A stretch of 64,000 bases of DNA from G965195345 sp965277625 (GCA_965277625.1 OZ255827.1:1364001-1428000); one strand, 5' to 3'; numbered from the stretch's first letter, positions 16,507 through 25,295 are shown. Made by a program: numbers and translations. Notes: a model not told the origin generated them from the sequence alone.

Positions 16507-17136
16507 TTAAGAGTTTTCCTTTTTTGCAAGCAGTTTGGTGAATGCTTCTTTGCCGTTGGTGCCTTTTTTGGTTTTTCTGTACCACCAAGCACTGCAGGGA
16601 TGGACGACGACATGGATGCTGTCGAAAGTGATTTCTTTTGATAATTTTTTATAGGCTTTTTTGGAAACAAAACACAAATGTTTGGGTTTAATAATACTAA
16701 TAACTTGGTTGATCACGTGGGCAGATTGTTCTACGTCTATGTCGAATACTTTGATGCTTTTGCCATTACCAACAGCAGGTCTTTGAAAAGCATTCATGAA
16801 GGCAATATTTTGGATGCCATCGTAGTTTGTGCCATTGACATCTATGGAATCTTTCAGGGCTTTATCAATTCTGCCGAACATGGCGCGCCGGCTTTTGGTT
16901 TCTTTAAATTCATTCACAACAAGTCTGGTATTGGTGCGTTTTATTTCTTTTTCGTCTAAGGCTTTATCCGTGTTTCTATACCAGGCTTCCGGGTCGTGGT
17001 TGGCGGTGCTTTTTGCATCGAAGAAATGACTCTCACCCAACAATAAAATGCCTGTTTTGGAAAAACTCTCTCCGATAAACGGCATATATTGTGGGTATTG
17101 TTGATAAAATGCGATCTGTTCTAATTGTTTGTCCAT
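16507..17136 (-). CDS. UDG-superfamily-like protein, paralogue 3
   Basis: Third paralogue, 209 residues, and the outermost gene on the right of the island. It reads MPFIGESFSKTGILLLGESHFF near residue 20, then TNTRLVVNEFKETKSRRAMFGRIDKAL, IAFMNAFQRPAVGNGK, VINQVISIIKPKHLCFVSKKAYKKL and VVVHPCSAWW. The ribosome-binding site is AGGAG five bases before the ATG. Presence of three copies suggests divergence toward different substrates or partners. Each copy keeps the R-x-M-F-x-x-I-D core between motifs A and B, which may be specific to this family. Confidence 0.6.
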   Translation of the reverse strand: MDKQLEQIAFYQQYPQYMPFIGESFSKTGILLLGESHFFDAKSTANHDPEAWYRNTDKALDEKEIKRTNTRLVVNEFKETKSRRAMFGRIDKALKDSIDVNGTNYDGIQNIAFMNAFQRPAVGNGKSIKVFDIDVEQSAHVINQVISIIKPKHLCFVSKKAYKKLSKEITFDSIHVVVHPCSAWWYRKTKKGTNGKEAFTKLLAKKENS

Positions 17137-17200
17137 GGTGACTCCTGTTATTAGTTTTTAATAGTGAGTTTGCGACTCAACCCTTAATTCAGTATAGCAT

Positions 17201-17617
17201 ATGTATAGCACTGACATCAAAGACTACCGTAAGTTTTATGTGGACGCTTGGTCTGCCTATAAGGCGGGTTTGTCGTTGACACAGAATCAGCGTTTGGTGG
17301 CGGAGGTGATTCGTGATCATCCTGAGCATCATGGGCTTTTTGAGTCGTTGGAAGTGGCATTGAACCATCAGTCGCCGCCCAATCAGCAGAGCCCTTTTGT
17401 GCATTTGAGTTTGCATGTGGTGGTGCGCGAGCAGGTGCAGGGTAATATGCCCGTGGGCATTAGCACCTTGTATCAAGAAAAGTATATGGCTTTAAAGGAT
17501 GCGCATCAGGCTGAGCACGTTTTAATGGCGGCTTTGGCCAAGGCCTTGGCAGTTCAATCGCCCGCCAATGGTCTTGATGCTGCGGCTTATTTTAAGGCCA
17601 TCAAGGAGGCGTTATGA
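17201..17617 (+). CDS. DUF1841 family protein
   Basis: Conserved proteobacterial protein of unknown role. The 138 residues match DUF1841 along the whole length: YRKFYVDAWSAYKAG at the start, AEVIRDHPEHHGLFE, PFVHLSLHVVVREQVQGNMPVGI, and a C-terminal AEHVLMAALAKAL. No signal or membrane segment. It overlaps lpxH by four bases, so the two are translated together. It marks the return of core genome after the accessory island. Confidence 0.85.
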   Translation: MYSTDIKDYRKFYVDAWSAYKAGLSLTQNQRLVAEVIRDHPEHHGLFESLEVALNHQSPPNQQSPFVHLSLHVVVREQVQGNMPVGISTLYQEKYMALKDAHQAEHVLMAALAKALAVQSPANGLDAAAYFKAIKEAL

Positions 17618-18366
17618 TTAAAAACGTTGATGTAATTGATTTTGCAAAAGTTGGCATCATTGGTGATGTTCATTTAAATCCAGAGCGACCAGAGTTGACG
17701 CATTTATTCCAATCTTTTTTGCAGGGTAGAGCGCAACAGTTTGATACTTTGTTCATCATTGGTGATTTGTTTGATTATTGGATTGGCGATGACGCCATGC
17801 CATTATTTCAAACTGAGGTTGAGGCGCTGGCGCGCTATGCTCAGAATCACACGGTCTATGTGCAGCACGGCAATCGTGATTTCCTATTAGGAGCGGCTTT
17901 TGCTGAACAGACGCATACGCATCTGATAGATGATCCTTGTATGCTTTGTTTTAAGGCTGATGGCAAGGACAAAAGAATCGGTCTGATTCATGGGGACAGT
18001 GCTTGTACCTTAGATGTCCAATATCAAGACGTTCGCCAGCAGATGCGCAATCCTGAATGGCAACAGATGGTCATGCAAATGACCATTGAGCAACGATTGG
18101 CGCAAGCCAAAGCTTTTAGAATGGACAGCCAAACCATCACACAGGATAAAGCGACCGACTTACAAAAGCCGACAGAGGAAGCGCTTGTGGCATTGTTGAA
18201 CACCCATAATATGGACGAATTAATTCACGGACATACGCATCAACCGCAACAATATCGTTATAATGACAAGCTGATTTCTGTCGTGGGGGATTGGTCCAAC
18301 AACCACACAGAAATAGCGGTCTTTTCACAAGAAGGATCGATTGTTTTAGAACATTTTCACATTTGA
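17614..18366 (+). CDS. lpxH: UDP-2,3-diacylglucosamine diphosphatase
   Basis: Peripheral membrane hydrolase of lipid A synthesis that converts UDP-2,3-diacylglucosamine to lipid X. Metallophosphoesterase motifs are all visible: IGDVHL, GDLFDYWIGDD, HGNRDFLLG, LIHGDSACTLD and the terminal HGHTHQP. The 250 residues are slightly longer than the E. coli enzyme. An AAGGAGG ribosome-binding site sits in the end of the upstream gene and the ATG overlaps its stop. Confidence 0.95.
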   Translation: MIKNVDVIDFAKVGIIGDVHLNPERPELTHLFQSFLQGRAQQFDTLFIIGDLFDYWIGDDAMPLFQTEVEALARYAQNHTVYVQHGNRDFLLGAAFAEQTHTHLIDDPCMLCFKADGKDKRIGLIHGDSACTLDVQYQDVRQQMRNPEWQQMVMQMTIEQRLAQAKAFRMDSQTITQDKATDLQKPTEEALVALLNTHNMDELIHGHTHQPQQYRYNDKLISVVGDWSNNHTEIAVFSQEGSIVLEHFHI

Positions 18367-18377
18367 GGCACATCCAA

Positions 18378-19556
18378 ATGATTCTATCTGAAAAATTAAA
18401 GTTGGTAAAACCATCTGTTACTTTAGAAATTACTGCCCTTTCCAAACAACTTAAGGCGGCGGGTAAGGACATCATCGCTTTGAGTGCGGGTGAGCCTGAT
18501 TTTGATACGCCTGAGCACATCAAGCAGGCGGGTAAGCAAGCCATTGATGATGGTCAAACAAGATATACGGCGGTGGATGGTACCCCAGCATTGAAGGAAG
18601 CCATTCAGAACAAGTTACTTCAGGAGAATGGGCTTACGTATGAAATGAATGAGATCTGTGCATCGGTTGGGGCAAAACAGGCTTGCTACAACCTGTGCCA
18701 AGCTGTACTCAACGAGGGCGATGAAGCCATCATCCCTGCCCCCTACTGGGTGTCATACCCAGATATGGTACTTTTGGCTGGCGGGCAACCTAAGATTATC
18801 AGTTGTGGTATTGAGCAGAACTTTAAGATAACGGCTGAACAGCTTGAGCCCCAGATGAGTGCCAAAACCAAGTTGCTGTTTTTGAATAGCCCCTCAAATC
18901 CAACGGGTGCGATTTATTCCGAACAAGAGTTGTTGGACATTGCGGCAGTGCTGAAAAAATGGCCAGATGTGTTGATTGCTTCGGATGACATTTATGAGCA
19001 TATCATCTTGAACGACAAAACGTTTTTAAACATTGCCAATGTTGCGCCTGAGTTGAAAGATCGTACCATCGTTCTAAACGGTGTTTCCAAAGCCTATGCT
19101 ATGACGGGTTGGCGCATTGGTTATGCGGCGGGCTCAGCTGAAATCATTGCAGCCATGCGCAAAATTCAAGGGCAAAGCACTTCCAACCCGTGCGCCATTG
19201 CTCAAGCCGCTGCAACTGCGGCGCTCAGTGGCGATCAACAGTGCATTCAAGATATGCTCGCGGCTTTTAAGGAGCGTCACGCCTATGTTTATCAAGCATT
19301 GAATGCCCTGCCAGGTGTTGAATGTATCTATTCTGAAGGGGCTTTTTACAGTTTTGCCGACATCAGAGGTGCCATTAACAATAAAGGCTTTGCCAATGAT
19401 GTGGAATTTGCACGGGTGTTATTGGAGGAATCTAATGTTGCCGTTGTGCCAGGCAGTGGTTTCGGGCTCGATGGTTATATGCGCTTATCGTTTGCTTCCT
19501 CTTTGGAAACACTCCAGCAAGCCATTGGTCGGATTGAGGCGTTTTTGAAGGCATAG
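18378..19556 (+). CDS. Class I aminotransferase, aspartate aminotransferase type
   Basis: PLP-dependent aminotransferase of the AspB/AspC family, probably making aspartate or oxaloacetate. The ATG at 18378 gives 392 residues; an upstream in-frame GTG lies inside lpxH and is unlikely. Family features include LSAGEPDFDTPEHIK, the substrate-binding NSPSNPTGAIYS, and NGVSKAYAMTGWRIGYAAG with the PLP lysine near residue 237. Starts 11 bases after lpxH. Confidence 0.9.
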   Translation: MILSEKLKLVKPSVTLEITALSKQLKAAGKDIIALSAGEPDFDTPEHIKQAGKQAIDDGQTRYTAVDGTPALKEAIQNKLLQENGLTYEMNEICASVGAKQACYNLCQAVLNEGDEAIIPAPYWVSYPDMVLLAGGQPKIISCGIEQNFKITAEQLEPQMSAKTKLLFLNSPSNPTGAIYSEQELLDIAAVLKKWPDVLIASDDIYEHIILNDKTFLNIANVAPELKDRTIVLNGVSKAYAMTGWRIGYAAGSAEIIAAMRKIQGQSTSNPCAIAQAAATAALSGDQQCIQDMLAAFKERHAYVYQALNALPGVECIYSEGAFYSFADIRGAINNKGFANDVEFARVLLEESNVAVVPGSGFGLDGYMRLSFASSLETLQQAIGRIEAFLKA

Positions 19557-19573
19557 GTGCCATTTGTTGCCTT
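19548..19573 (+). terminator. Possible terminator after the aminotransferase
   Basis: AAGGCA and TGCCTT pair across the stop codon with a 14-base loop, followed by TT. A weak candidate read by eye. Confidence 0.35.
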
Positions 19574-19604
19574 TTATACGATATATGCCTGAATTCTTGA
19601 ATTA

Positions 19605-19622
19605 ATTGCACTTTATTGCAAT
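19605..19622. promoter_or_regulatory. Inverted repeat upstream of bufA
   Basis: ATTGCA-CTTTAT-TGCAAT, six-base perfect arms, about 90 bases upstream of the bufferin precursor start. It could be an operator. The segment between here and the gene contains CGTC, a motif seen in many ECF -10 elements, and TATATA preceded 17 bases earlier by TTTCAG. Confidence 0.35.
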
Positions 19623-19713
19623 AGTTTCAGCATTTCCTACGTCTTACTATATAGTGGTATGAAAAAATTTCCTTTTTTGTACTTTTTTTAATTTTAAAAT
19701 TAAAGGTATTATT

Positions 19714-20010
19714 ATGTCTAAGACTAGTAAAAAAATTGCACAAGCAACTTTAGCAGGTATGTTTGCAGCTGGCGTTCTAGCAACCACAGCAGCAAACGCG
19801 GCGGTTCCTAGCCAACCCAAGCATTGGGAAAAGTGCGCAGGTATTTCTAAAGCAGGCAAAAACGATTGTGGCGCTTTGGATGGCAAGCACGGCTGTGCAG
19901 GTCAAGCAACCAGCACTAACTCAGACCAAGAATGGGTTTATCTACCAAAAGGCACTTGTGACAAAATCACTGGTGGTATTGCCGGCGCAGTTAAGCCAGC
20001 AAAATCTTAA
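19714..20010 (+). CDS. bufA1: Bufferin BufA1-type precursor (DUF2282)
   Basis: Ribosomally made, post-translationally modified copper-binding peptide of the bufferin family, exported to the periplasm. A signal peptide spans roughly residues 1-30 (ending TAANAA). The mature part has four cysteines, C41, C52, C61 and C82, in the DUF2282 pattern HWEKCAGISKAGKNDCG, HGCAG, LPKGTCDKI. In studied bufferins MNIO enzymes convert such cysteines into copper-binding heterocycles. At 98 residues it is normal length. It leads an operon with the MNIO and partner genes. Confidence 0.88.
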   Translation: MSKTSKKIAQATLAGMFAAGVLATTAANAAVPSQPKHWEKCAGISKAGKNDCGALDGKHGCAGQATSTNSDQEWVYLPKGTCDKITGGIAGAVKPAKS

Positions 20011-20022
20011 AGATTGTCCGGT

Positions 20023-20877
20023 ATGGTTGATTTAAAACCATCCACTCCTGCCCCAATTAAATCTGGGGCAGGTTATTTGCCGATTGGCGTAGGACTGCGC
20101 TCTCAGCATTTTGCTGAAGTGATGGAGCACCCGCCTGCTTTAGATTGGTTTGAGTTATTGGCTGATAACCACATCAATTCGGGTGGCAAACCTCTGTACG
20201 AGGCACAGAGCATTGCTGAAAAATTCCCCATTAGCTTACATTCCGTTGGTCTGTCCATTGGCAGCTCAGATCCATTAAACAAAGCCTATATGGCTGAATT
20301 AAAGAAAATTGCTGATCTGACCAATCCTTGGATCATGTCCGACCATTTGTGTTGGACCAGCGTTCATGGGCAACACGCACACGATTTACTGCCCCTCCCT
20401 TATACTGAAGAAACCGTTAAATACGCCAGTCAACGCATACGCCAAATTCAAGATTATTTTGAGCGTCCAATGGCGATTGAGAACGTTTCGACCTATCTTA
20501 ATTTCAAAGACTCAACCATGACCGAAGGCGAGTTTGTGGCAGCGGTTGCCAACGAGGCCGACTGCTTCATTTTGTTTGACATCAACAATGTCTATGTATC
20601 GCACATCAACAATGGCACTGATGTGGACGATTATTTTAAAAAAATTCCAGCAGAGCGTATTGTAGAAATCCATTTGGCTGGGTTTGAGGATTGTGGTGAA
20701 TACCTCATCGATGCGCATAATAACCCCGTACACCCCAAAGTCTGGGAAATGTACGCCCAGTTTATCCAAGCCAACCACTACATTCCAACGCTGATTGAGT
20801 GGGATAACGACATCCCTTCGTTTGAGATTCTTTTCAACGAAGCAAAATATGCTCGATCGCTATGCCAAGCTCAGTAG
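20023..20877 (+). CDS. bufB1: MNIO (DUF692) RiPP-modifying enzyme of the bufferin operon
   Basis: Multinuclear non-heme iron oxidative enzyme, TIM-barrel fold, expected to modify the BufA cysteines. Metal-binding residues are seen in SLHSVGLSIG, DHLCW, IENVSTYL, LFDINNVYVS, EIHLAGF and IEWDNDIP. The ATG at 20023 was preferred to a TTG nine bases upstream; it gives 284 residues, the usual size. It begins 12 bases after the precursor stop and overlaps the next gene by 16 bases. Confidence 0.9.
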   Translation: MVDLKPSTPAPIKSGAGYLPIGVGLRSQHFAEVMEHPPALDWFELLADNHINSGGKPLYEAQSIAEKFPISLHSVGLSIGSSDPLNKAYMAELKKIADLTNPWIMSDHLCWTSVHGQHAHDLLPLPYTEETVKYASQRIRQIQDYFERPMAIENVSTYLNFKDSTMTEGEFVAAVANEADCFILFDINNVYVSHINNGTDVDDYFKKIPAERIVEIHLAGFEDCGEYLIDAHNNPVHPKVWEMYAQFIQANHYIPTLIEWDNDIPSFEILFNEAKYARSLCQAQ

Positions 20878-21632
20878 TTACATGCCCTGCTTCGCTCAAA
20901 AAACTGCAAACAGATTTTTGGAACATGGTTCGGACGCCTCAAGCCGAACACGCCAATTTTGTTAACAGACTGACGCCGAGCGCGCAGAAAGACAATCGGC
21001 ATAACATCTATCAAAAAACCGTCAAACGGGCGCACACAGACGCATTAAGAAGTCGATTTCCTTGTTGTGAAGCCTTATTAGGCAGAACTTTCACCGGCAT
21101 TGCCAATTATTACTATTTGCAGGAACCTGCGACCTCTTCCAACTTAAACCACTATGGCGATGATTTCATCGATTATTTAAAACAGTATCCAGAAATCCAA
21201 AACGATCGCGATTTAATATCCTTGGCGCGATGTGAACTGGCCATTGAAAAAAACTATTTTTCTGAAAATTATCCGCCTTTGGATGCCAATAAATTAACGC
21301 AATTTGGCGAAGATTTAGGTGCGGTGAAATGTCGGTTACACCCTGAGTTGGTGACCGTTCATCTTAGCGAGGCGCATTTAAATTTAATTCGTGACAAACA
21401 CCCCTACCTTGCCATTGATGAGCAGATTGCCTCTGATTGGTATGTGGTGCATGTGGTTGAAGGTCGCGTTGTTTTATCTGCTCAATCAACCGCTTGTATA
21501 AAAGCCCTTCGTTTGGCAGCGCACGCAATACCCTTACAAACCGTGCTTAATCGTGTGCCTGAAATGACCCGATTATTTCCCACTTGGCTTCAACATCACT
21601 GGGTCATTGACCTTTATACCGATGATGTTTGA
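20862..21632 (+). CDS. bufC1: BufC-type partner protein (DUF2063-like)
   Basis: Partner of the MNIO enzyme, thought to bind and present the precursor peptide. The N-terminal DUF2063-like region has NIYQKTVKRAHTDALRSRFPCCEALLG and DDFIDYLKQYPE; the C-terminal half (VVHVVEGRVVLSAQS) is variable in the family. 256 residues. It overlaps the MNIO gene and the sigma factor gene, so all four are one operon. Confidence 0.82.
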   Translation: MPSSVVTCPASLKKLQTDFWNMVRTPQAEHANFVNRLTPSAQKDNRHNIYQKTVKRAHTDALRSRFPCCEALLGRTFTGIANYYYLQEPATSSNLNHYGDDFIDYLKQYPEIQNDRDLISLARCELAIEKNYFSENYPPLDANKLTQFGEDLGAVKCRLHPELVTVHLSEAHLNLIRDKHPYLAIDEQIASDWYVVHVVEGRVVLSAQSTACIKALRLAAHAIPLQTVLNRVPEMTRLFPTWLQHHWVIDLYTDDV

Positions 21633-22107
21633 TCAACAGCAATTGAATCATTTATTCAGATATTGTTTGCAACTGAGCCAACAACATTCAGATGCCTACG
21701 ATTTATTGCAAAGCTCTGTAGAAACGTATTTGGTCAAACCACCGAAAAAATCAGAATCCAAAATGGCTTACATCAAAACGATCATCCGTCGAAAACGTAT
21801 TGATGAAATTCGTTGTGCCAGAAAGCTCTATGCATTGGATGACGTTGCCTCAATGGGTTTGGTTTCAGAGATGGATGTGTTGGCAGAGATCATCATCAAA
21901 GATGAGCTTGAGTATTTTTGGCAATCATTGGAAGCCATTGATCAAACCATCTTGACGCTTTGGGCTGTCGATGATATGACGACGCTTGAGCTTGCCTCTG
22001 AGTTGGGTTTGGCACACGGCACAGTATTATCAAGGATCCACCGCCTTCGAAAAAAGGCGTTGAGCCAAAAAGGCGCATTGATTGCTTCCACAAAGGTGAT
22101 ATTATGA
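21622..22107 (+). CDS. ECF-type RNA polymerase sigma factor
   Basis: Short sigma factor of 161 residues with region 2-like sequence (MAYIKTIIRRKRIDEIRCARK) and a region 4 helix-turn-helix (TTLELASELGLAHGTVLSRIHRLRKKAL). Two adjacent ATGs (21622 and 21625) are equally possible; an in-frame TTG at 21607 is less likely. The gene overlaps bufC by 11 bases and the next gene by four. ECF factors often control bufferin operons, so it probably drives bufA transcription. Confidence 0.85.
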   Translation: MMFDQQQLNHLFRYCLQLSQQHSDAYDLLQSSVETYLVKPPKKSESKMAYIKTIIRRKRIDEIRCARKLYALDDVASMGLVSEMDVLAEIIIKDELEYFWQSLEAIDQTILTLWAVDDMTTLELASELGLAHGTVLSRIHRLRKKALSQKGALIASTKVIL

Positions 22108-22679
22108 AACATTTGAAAGACAGTATTCGCGAACGGCATGCGCATGCAACACTCTCGGCGAGTGAACTGGCGCAATTGTTGTCCATGCAGAAAAAGAAAC
22201 AGCGTTCTAAGACCTATATTGCAGTTGCAGCGTCATTCTTAGTATTTGCTGTGGGTTTTTGGTTTGTGGCGCAACAGCCCTCTTCCCAAGCCATTGCCCA
22301 AGAAGTGGTGGTTAATCATACCAATGCTAAAACCTTGGAGATTGAAAGTGGACAATTGACGCAGCTAAAGAAACATTTTAATCAACTGAGCTTTGTCCTC
22401 AAACCATTCAATCAAGTGGATTTGTCCAAATGGGAAGTTTTGGGTGGGCGGTATTGCTCATTACAAGGCAATAAGGCTGCACAAATTAGACTCAAGCATA
22501 AGGAATCTGGGCGCATTGAAACGCTCTATCAAGCACCATATCAAAATTCTAATTTGCAAAAATTAGCTTTGGAAAATCAACCCATTACCAAAATGTCTAA
22601 CAACATTCAAGTCTCTATGTGGGTCAATGATGGGGTGCTGTTTTCGATGACGCAGTCCTACATGCCTGACATCAGATAA
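22104..22679 (+). CDS. Putative membrane anti-sigma protein
   Basis: Single-pass membrane protein. A cytoplasmic N-terminus of ~36 residues (RERHAHATLSASELAQLL) is followed by a hydrophobic segment at about 39-58 (TYIAVAASFLVFAVGFWFVA) and a periplasmic domain with GGRYCSLQGNKAAQIRLKHKESGRIETLYQAP. The position directly after an ECF sigma gene with a four-base overlap, and the topology, fit an anti-sigma factor. No zinc-binding HxxxCxxC motif is present. A lone cysteine in the periplasmic part might sense metal; that is speculation. Confidence 0.65.
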   Translation: MKHLKDSIRERHAHATLSASELAQLLSMQKKKQRSKTYIAVAASFLVFAVGFWFVAQQPSSQAIAQEVVVNHTNAKTLEIESGQLTQLKKHFNQLSFVLKPFNQVDLSKWEVLGGRYCSLQGNKAAQIRLKHKESGRIETLYQAPYQNSNLQKLALENQPITKMSNNIQVSMWVNDGVLFSMTQSYMPDIR

Positions 22680-22685
22680 AGCGCG

Positions 22686-23330
22686 CTAAACTTGCTTGTG
22701 CGTGCTGGGCTTTTGGGCGACATTATTTCTAATATATAGGGGTTCTAAGGCTTCGGCTTGAATCCATTCGGACTGTTGTCTCAATGCCAAATCCACCATG
22801 CTCTTTGCGCTGATCAAGGATTTATCTGGATGCCAGTAACTGCCTTCAGTATCATAGCTTTTGCCTGCACAGATTTTTTCGGCAGCGCTTTGTGCTTGTT
22901 CAAAGGGACCCAGTTGAATAGGTAAAACCATGGTCTTTTGCTCGGCATTGACTTGCCAGAGGCCATAATAACACTCTTGCATTCGAGCATCTTGCACCAC
23001 AAAAATGTATTCATGCTCTGTTTCAACCCCTTCGGCAATGATACTCAAGCTGCTCAAATTTGCAATGAGTATGTTTTGACTAAATGCCATGGCTTGAGCA
23101 ATGGCAATGCCGTTTCTCACGCCAATAAAGCTGCCTGGACCCATATCAACAGCAATGGCATCAACATCAGACATGGTTAATTGCGTCGTTTGCATCAGTT
23201 CCTTTAACGATGAAAAGAAACTCGATGAATGTTGTTGCACCCCATCTAAAATGATTTCAGACACCACCCCATCTTTGGCAACACCCACCAGCCCTTGGGC
23301 TGAACTTAGGCTAATCGTTAAGATATTCAT
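22686..23330 (-). CDS. tsaB: tRNA threonylcarbamoyladenosine synthesis protein TsaB
   Basis: Dimerisation partner of TsaD in making the t6A37 modification of tRNAs decoding ANN codons. The ATG at 23330 gives 214 residues and the normal MNILTISLSSAQG start. The conserved VDAIAVDMGPGSFIGVRNGIAIAQAMA stretch is present. It is convergent with the anti-sigma gene (6-base gap) and overlaps the helicase gene by 20 bases. Confidence 0.93.
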   Translation of the reverse strand: MNILTISLSSAQGLVGVAKDGVVSEIILDGVQQHSSSFFSSLKELMQTTQLTMSDVDAIAVDMGPGSFIGVRNGIAIAQAMAFSQNILIANLSSLSIIAEGVETEHEYIFVVQDARMQECYYGLWQVNAEQKTMVLPIQLGPFEQAQSAAEKICAGKSYDTEGSYWHPDKSLISAKSMVDLALRQQSEWIQAEALEPLYIRNNVAQKPSTHKQV

Positions 23331-25251
23331 GATGTAATGCCCAGAAGCTTTCAACTTCAGATAGATGCTTGGCACGTTTAAAATTTGGAATGCTGTCTAA
23401 GATGTTATTGCCATAACCATGGGTTTGCAAACGGGGGTCGCCCAAAATCAATACGCCTTTATCATTGGCATCACGAATGAGCCGACCAACGCCTTGGCGT
23501 AATTGCAAGATGGCGCGCGGCAGATAATCTTCTTTGAAGTGATTCCGATTGTTCTTCTTATACCAGCGTTCGCGCGCTTTGACCAAAGGATCACTGGGTA
23601 CGGCAAATGGGATTTTGTCAATCATGACGCACGATAATGCGGCGCCTTTGACGTCCACCCCTTCCCAAAAGCTGAACGTCGCCAAGAGTATGGCATTGTC
23701 GGACTTTCTAAACGCTTCAAGCAGACGCTGTGGCGCCTCTTCACCTTGAATGAATAACTTAAATTGAGTGTTTTGTTTGAGCCAATCGGTGGCCATATTC
23801 AATGATCTAAAGCTGGTGAACAGTAGAAATGAGCGACCTTTGAGTAGTTTGAATATGGGGCTGGTTTGTTCAAGCAGTTTGGCGGTATGCAGTGCGTCAT
23901 TCGGGTTGGGCAAAGAGCTCGGCATATACAGCACGGCTTGTTGCTCATAGTTAAACGGCGTTTCCAACTTTAGATTGCGGTTGTCTTCAAGTCCTAATCG
24001 TTGTTCAAAGAGCGAAAAATCGCCACGAACAGACAAGGTTGCTGAGGTGAACAACCAATGCGATTGTGAGACCTGCAACATTTCTTTGATTCGATTGCCA
24101 ATGGCAATGGGTGTCAGGTAAATGCGGAAATGCCCATAAACATCAATGTCACACCAGATCACCAAACTGTCTTCTAATGCCTGCATATTGATCAATTTCT
24201 GCCAATTGACTCGAATGCTCTGTATTTCAATCAGCACTGCTGGGATTCCATCGCTGCGCTCTTCATGTTCGGTCAATTGCGATTCTAATGCACTTAAGCA
24301 TTCATCGACTTGTTTGACCCATTGGCTAATGCTGGGCTGTTGCTCGACGATTTGCGACCAAGCAAATCGACCTTCATTATTTTTGAGTGTGCTTTGACCT
24401 TGGTCTGCCAATTGTTTTAACTCAACCGCTTGCTTTTCTGCATCCAAGGCATCTGGAATCTCATTGCGAATCATTTTCAAACAATCTTCATGGAGGTTCA
24501 ATAATTGACGATGACTGACTTGCTCACCAAAGATCATGGCGGCGGTTTCTGGCAGTGCATGGGCTTCATCCACCACAAATTGATTGAATTGGTTAAACAA
24601 ACCATTTTCGGTCTTTTCACGCATCTTGAAGTCCACACACAGCAGATGTTGATTGATCACCAGTATGTCTGCGCCCATGGCTTTTTTGCGCGCTTTGGCA
24701 TAAAACTCACTGTAATCGACTTCATCGCTTTGCTTGACTGTCACATAACGCCAGATGGAAGCGTTTTGGGCAACCCTTGGGCAATCGGCTTTGTCACCTG
24801 TTTGTGTGGTATTGGCCCACTGTTCTATCTTAAAAAAATCGGCCGCTTCAGCGGCTGTTAAATCCTTCAACAGCTGACGTGTTGACTGCAAACGGGCTTT
24901 AGACACGTAGTTGTCTTTACCTTTCAACAGAGCGATTTTCTTACCCACGGGAAAGTGCATCAACAAATTGGGCAGATCGTTGTTGAACAACTGATCTTGC
25001 AATACTTTTGTCCGTGTAACGATCACGGATTTGGTGTCTAACAGCAGGATGGGAATCAAATAGGCCAAGGTTTTGCCGACGCCTGTTGGTGCTTCGACCA
25101 CAAGGTTTTTATGCGCGACGATTGAATCACAATAAGCGCTCGCCATTTGGTATTGCGAGGCACGAAAACTGAAGTCTTTAATCTGTTTTGTTAGGGGGCT
25201 TTCGGAACTGAACCAATGTTGTATTTTAGAGTGCAGTTCGGCTTTGGACAT
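23311..25251 (-). CDS. yoaA: DinG/YoaA-family ATP-dependent helicase, Fe-S cysteines mostly missing
   Basis: XPD-like superfamily 2 helicase of 646 residues. Walker A is EAPTGVGKT (53-61), the DEAH box is in VVDEAHALPE (228-231), and the C-terminal motif VI region reads RQGVGRLIRD. Neighbouring tsaB fits yoaA in gammaproteobacteria. In YoaA and DinG four cysteines hold a [4Fe-4S] cluster between motifs I and II. Here the first is serine (NYVSK, residue 117), one is kept (C157), and the 170-185 stretch where the other two belong (VTVKQSDEVDYSEFY) has none. The frame around them is intact. The helicase may therefore lack the cluster. Confidence 0.88.
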   Translation of the reverse strand: MSKAELHSKIQHWFSSESPLTKQIKDFSFRASQYQMASAYCDSIVAHKNLVVEAPTGVGKTLAYLIPILLLDTKSVIVTRTKVLQDQLFNNDLPNLLMHFPVGKKIALLKGKDNYVSKARLQSTRQLLKDLTAAEAADFFKIEQWANTTQTGDKADCPRVAQNASIWRYVTVKQSDEVDYSEFYAKARKKAMGADILVINQHLLCVDFKMREKTENGLFNQFNQFVVDEAHALPETAAMIFGEQVSHRQLLNLHEDCLKMIRNEIPDALDAEKQAVELKQLADQGQSTLKNNEGRFAWSQIVEQQPSISQWVKQVDECLSALESQLTEHEERSDGIPAVLIEIQSIRVNWQKLINMQALEDSLVIWCDIDVYGHFRIYLTPIAIGNRIKEMLQVSQSHWLFTSATLSVRGDFSLFEQRLGLEDNRNLKLETPFNYEQQAVLYMPSSLPNPNDALHTAKLLEQTSPIFKLLKGRSFLLFTSFRSLNMATDWLKQNTQFKLFIQGEEAPQRLLEAFRKSDNAILLATFSFWEGVDVKGAALSCVMIDKIPFAVPSDPLVKARERWYKKNNRNHFKEDYLPRAILQLRQGVGRLIRDANDKGVLILGDPRLQTHGYGNNILDSIPNFKRAKHLSEVESFWALHHEYLND

Positions 25252-25295
25252 TTAAATAGGGGACGGTTTTTGTTTGAAATGCACCAATAGGATTA

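Noticed and set aside
7167..17200. Search for attachment-site direct repeats at the island edges
   Set aside because: Reading both edges by eye gave no matching repeat and no tRNA, so no att sites are claimed.
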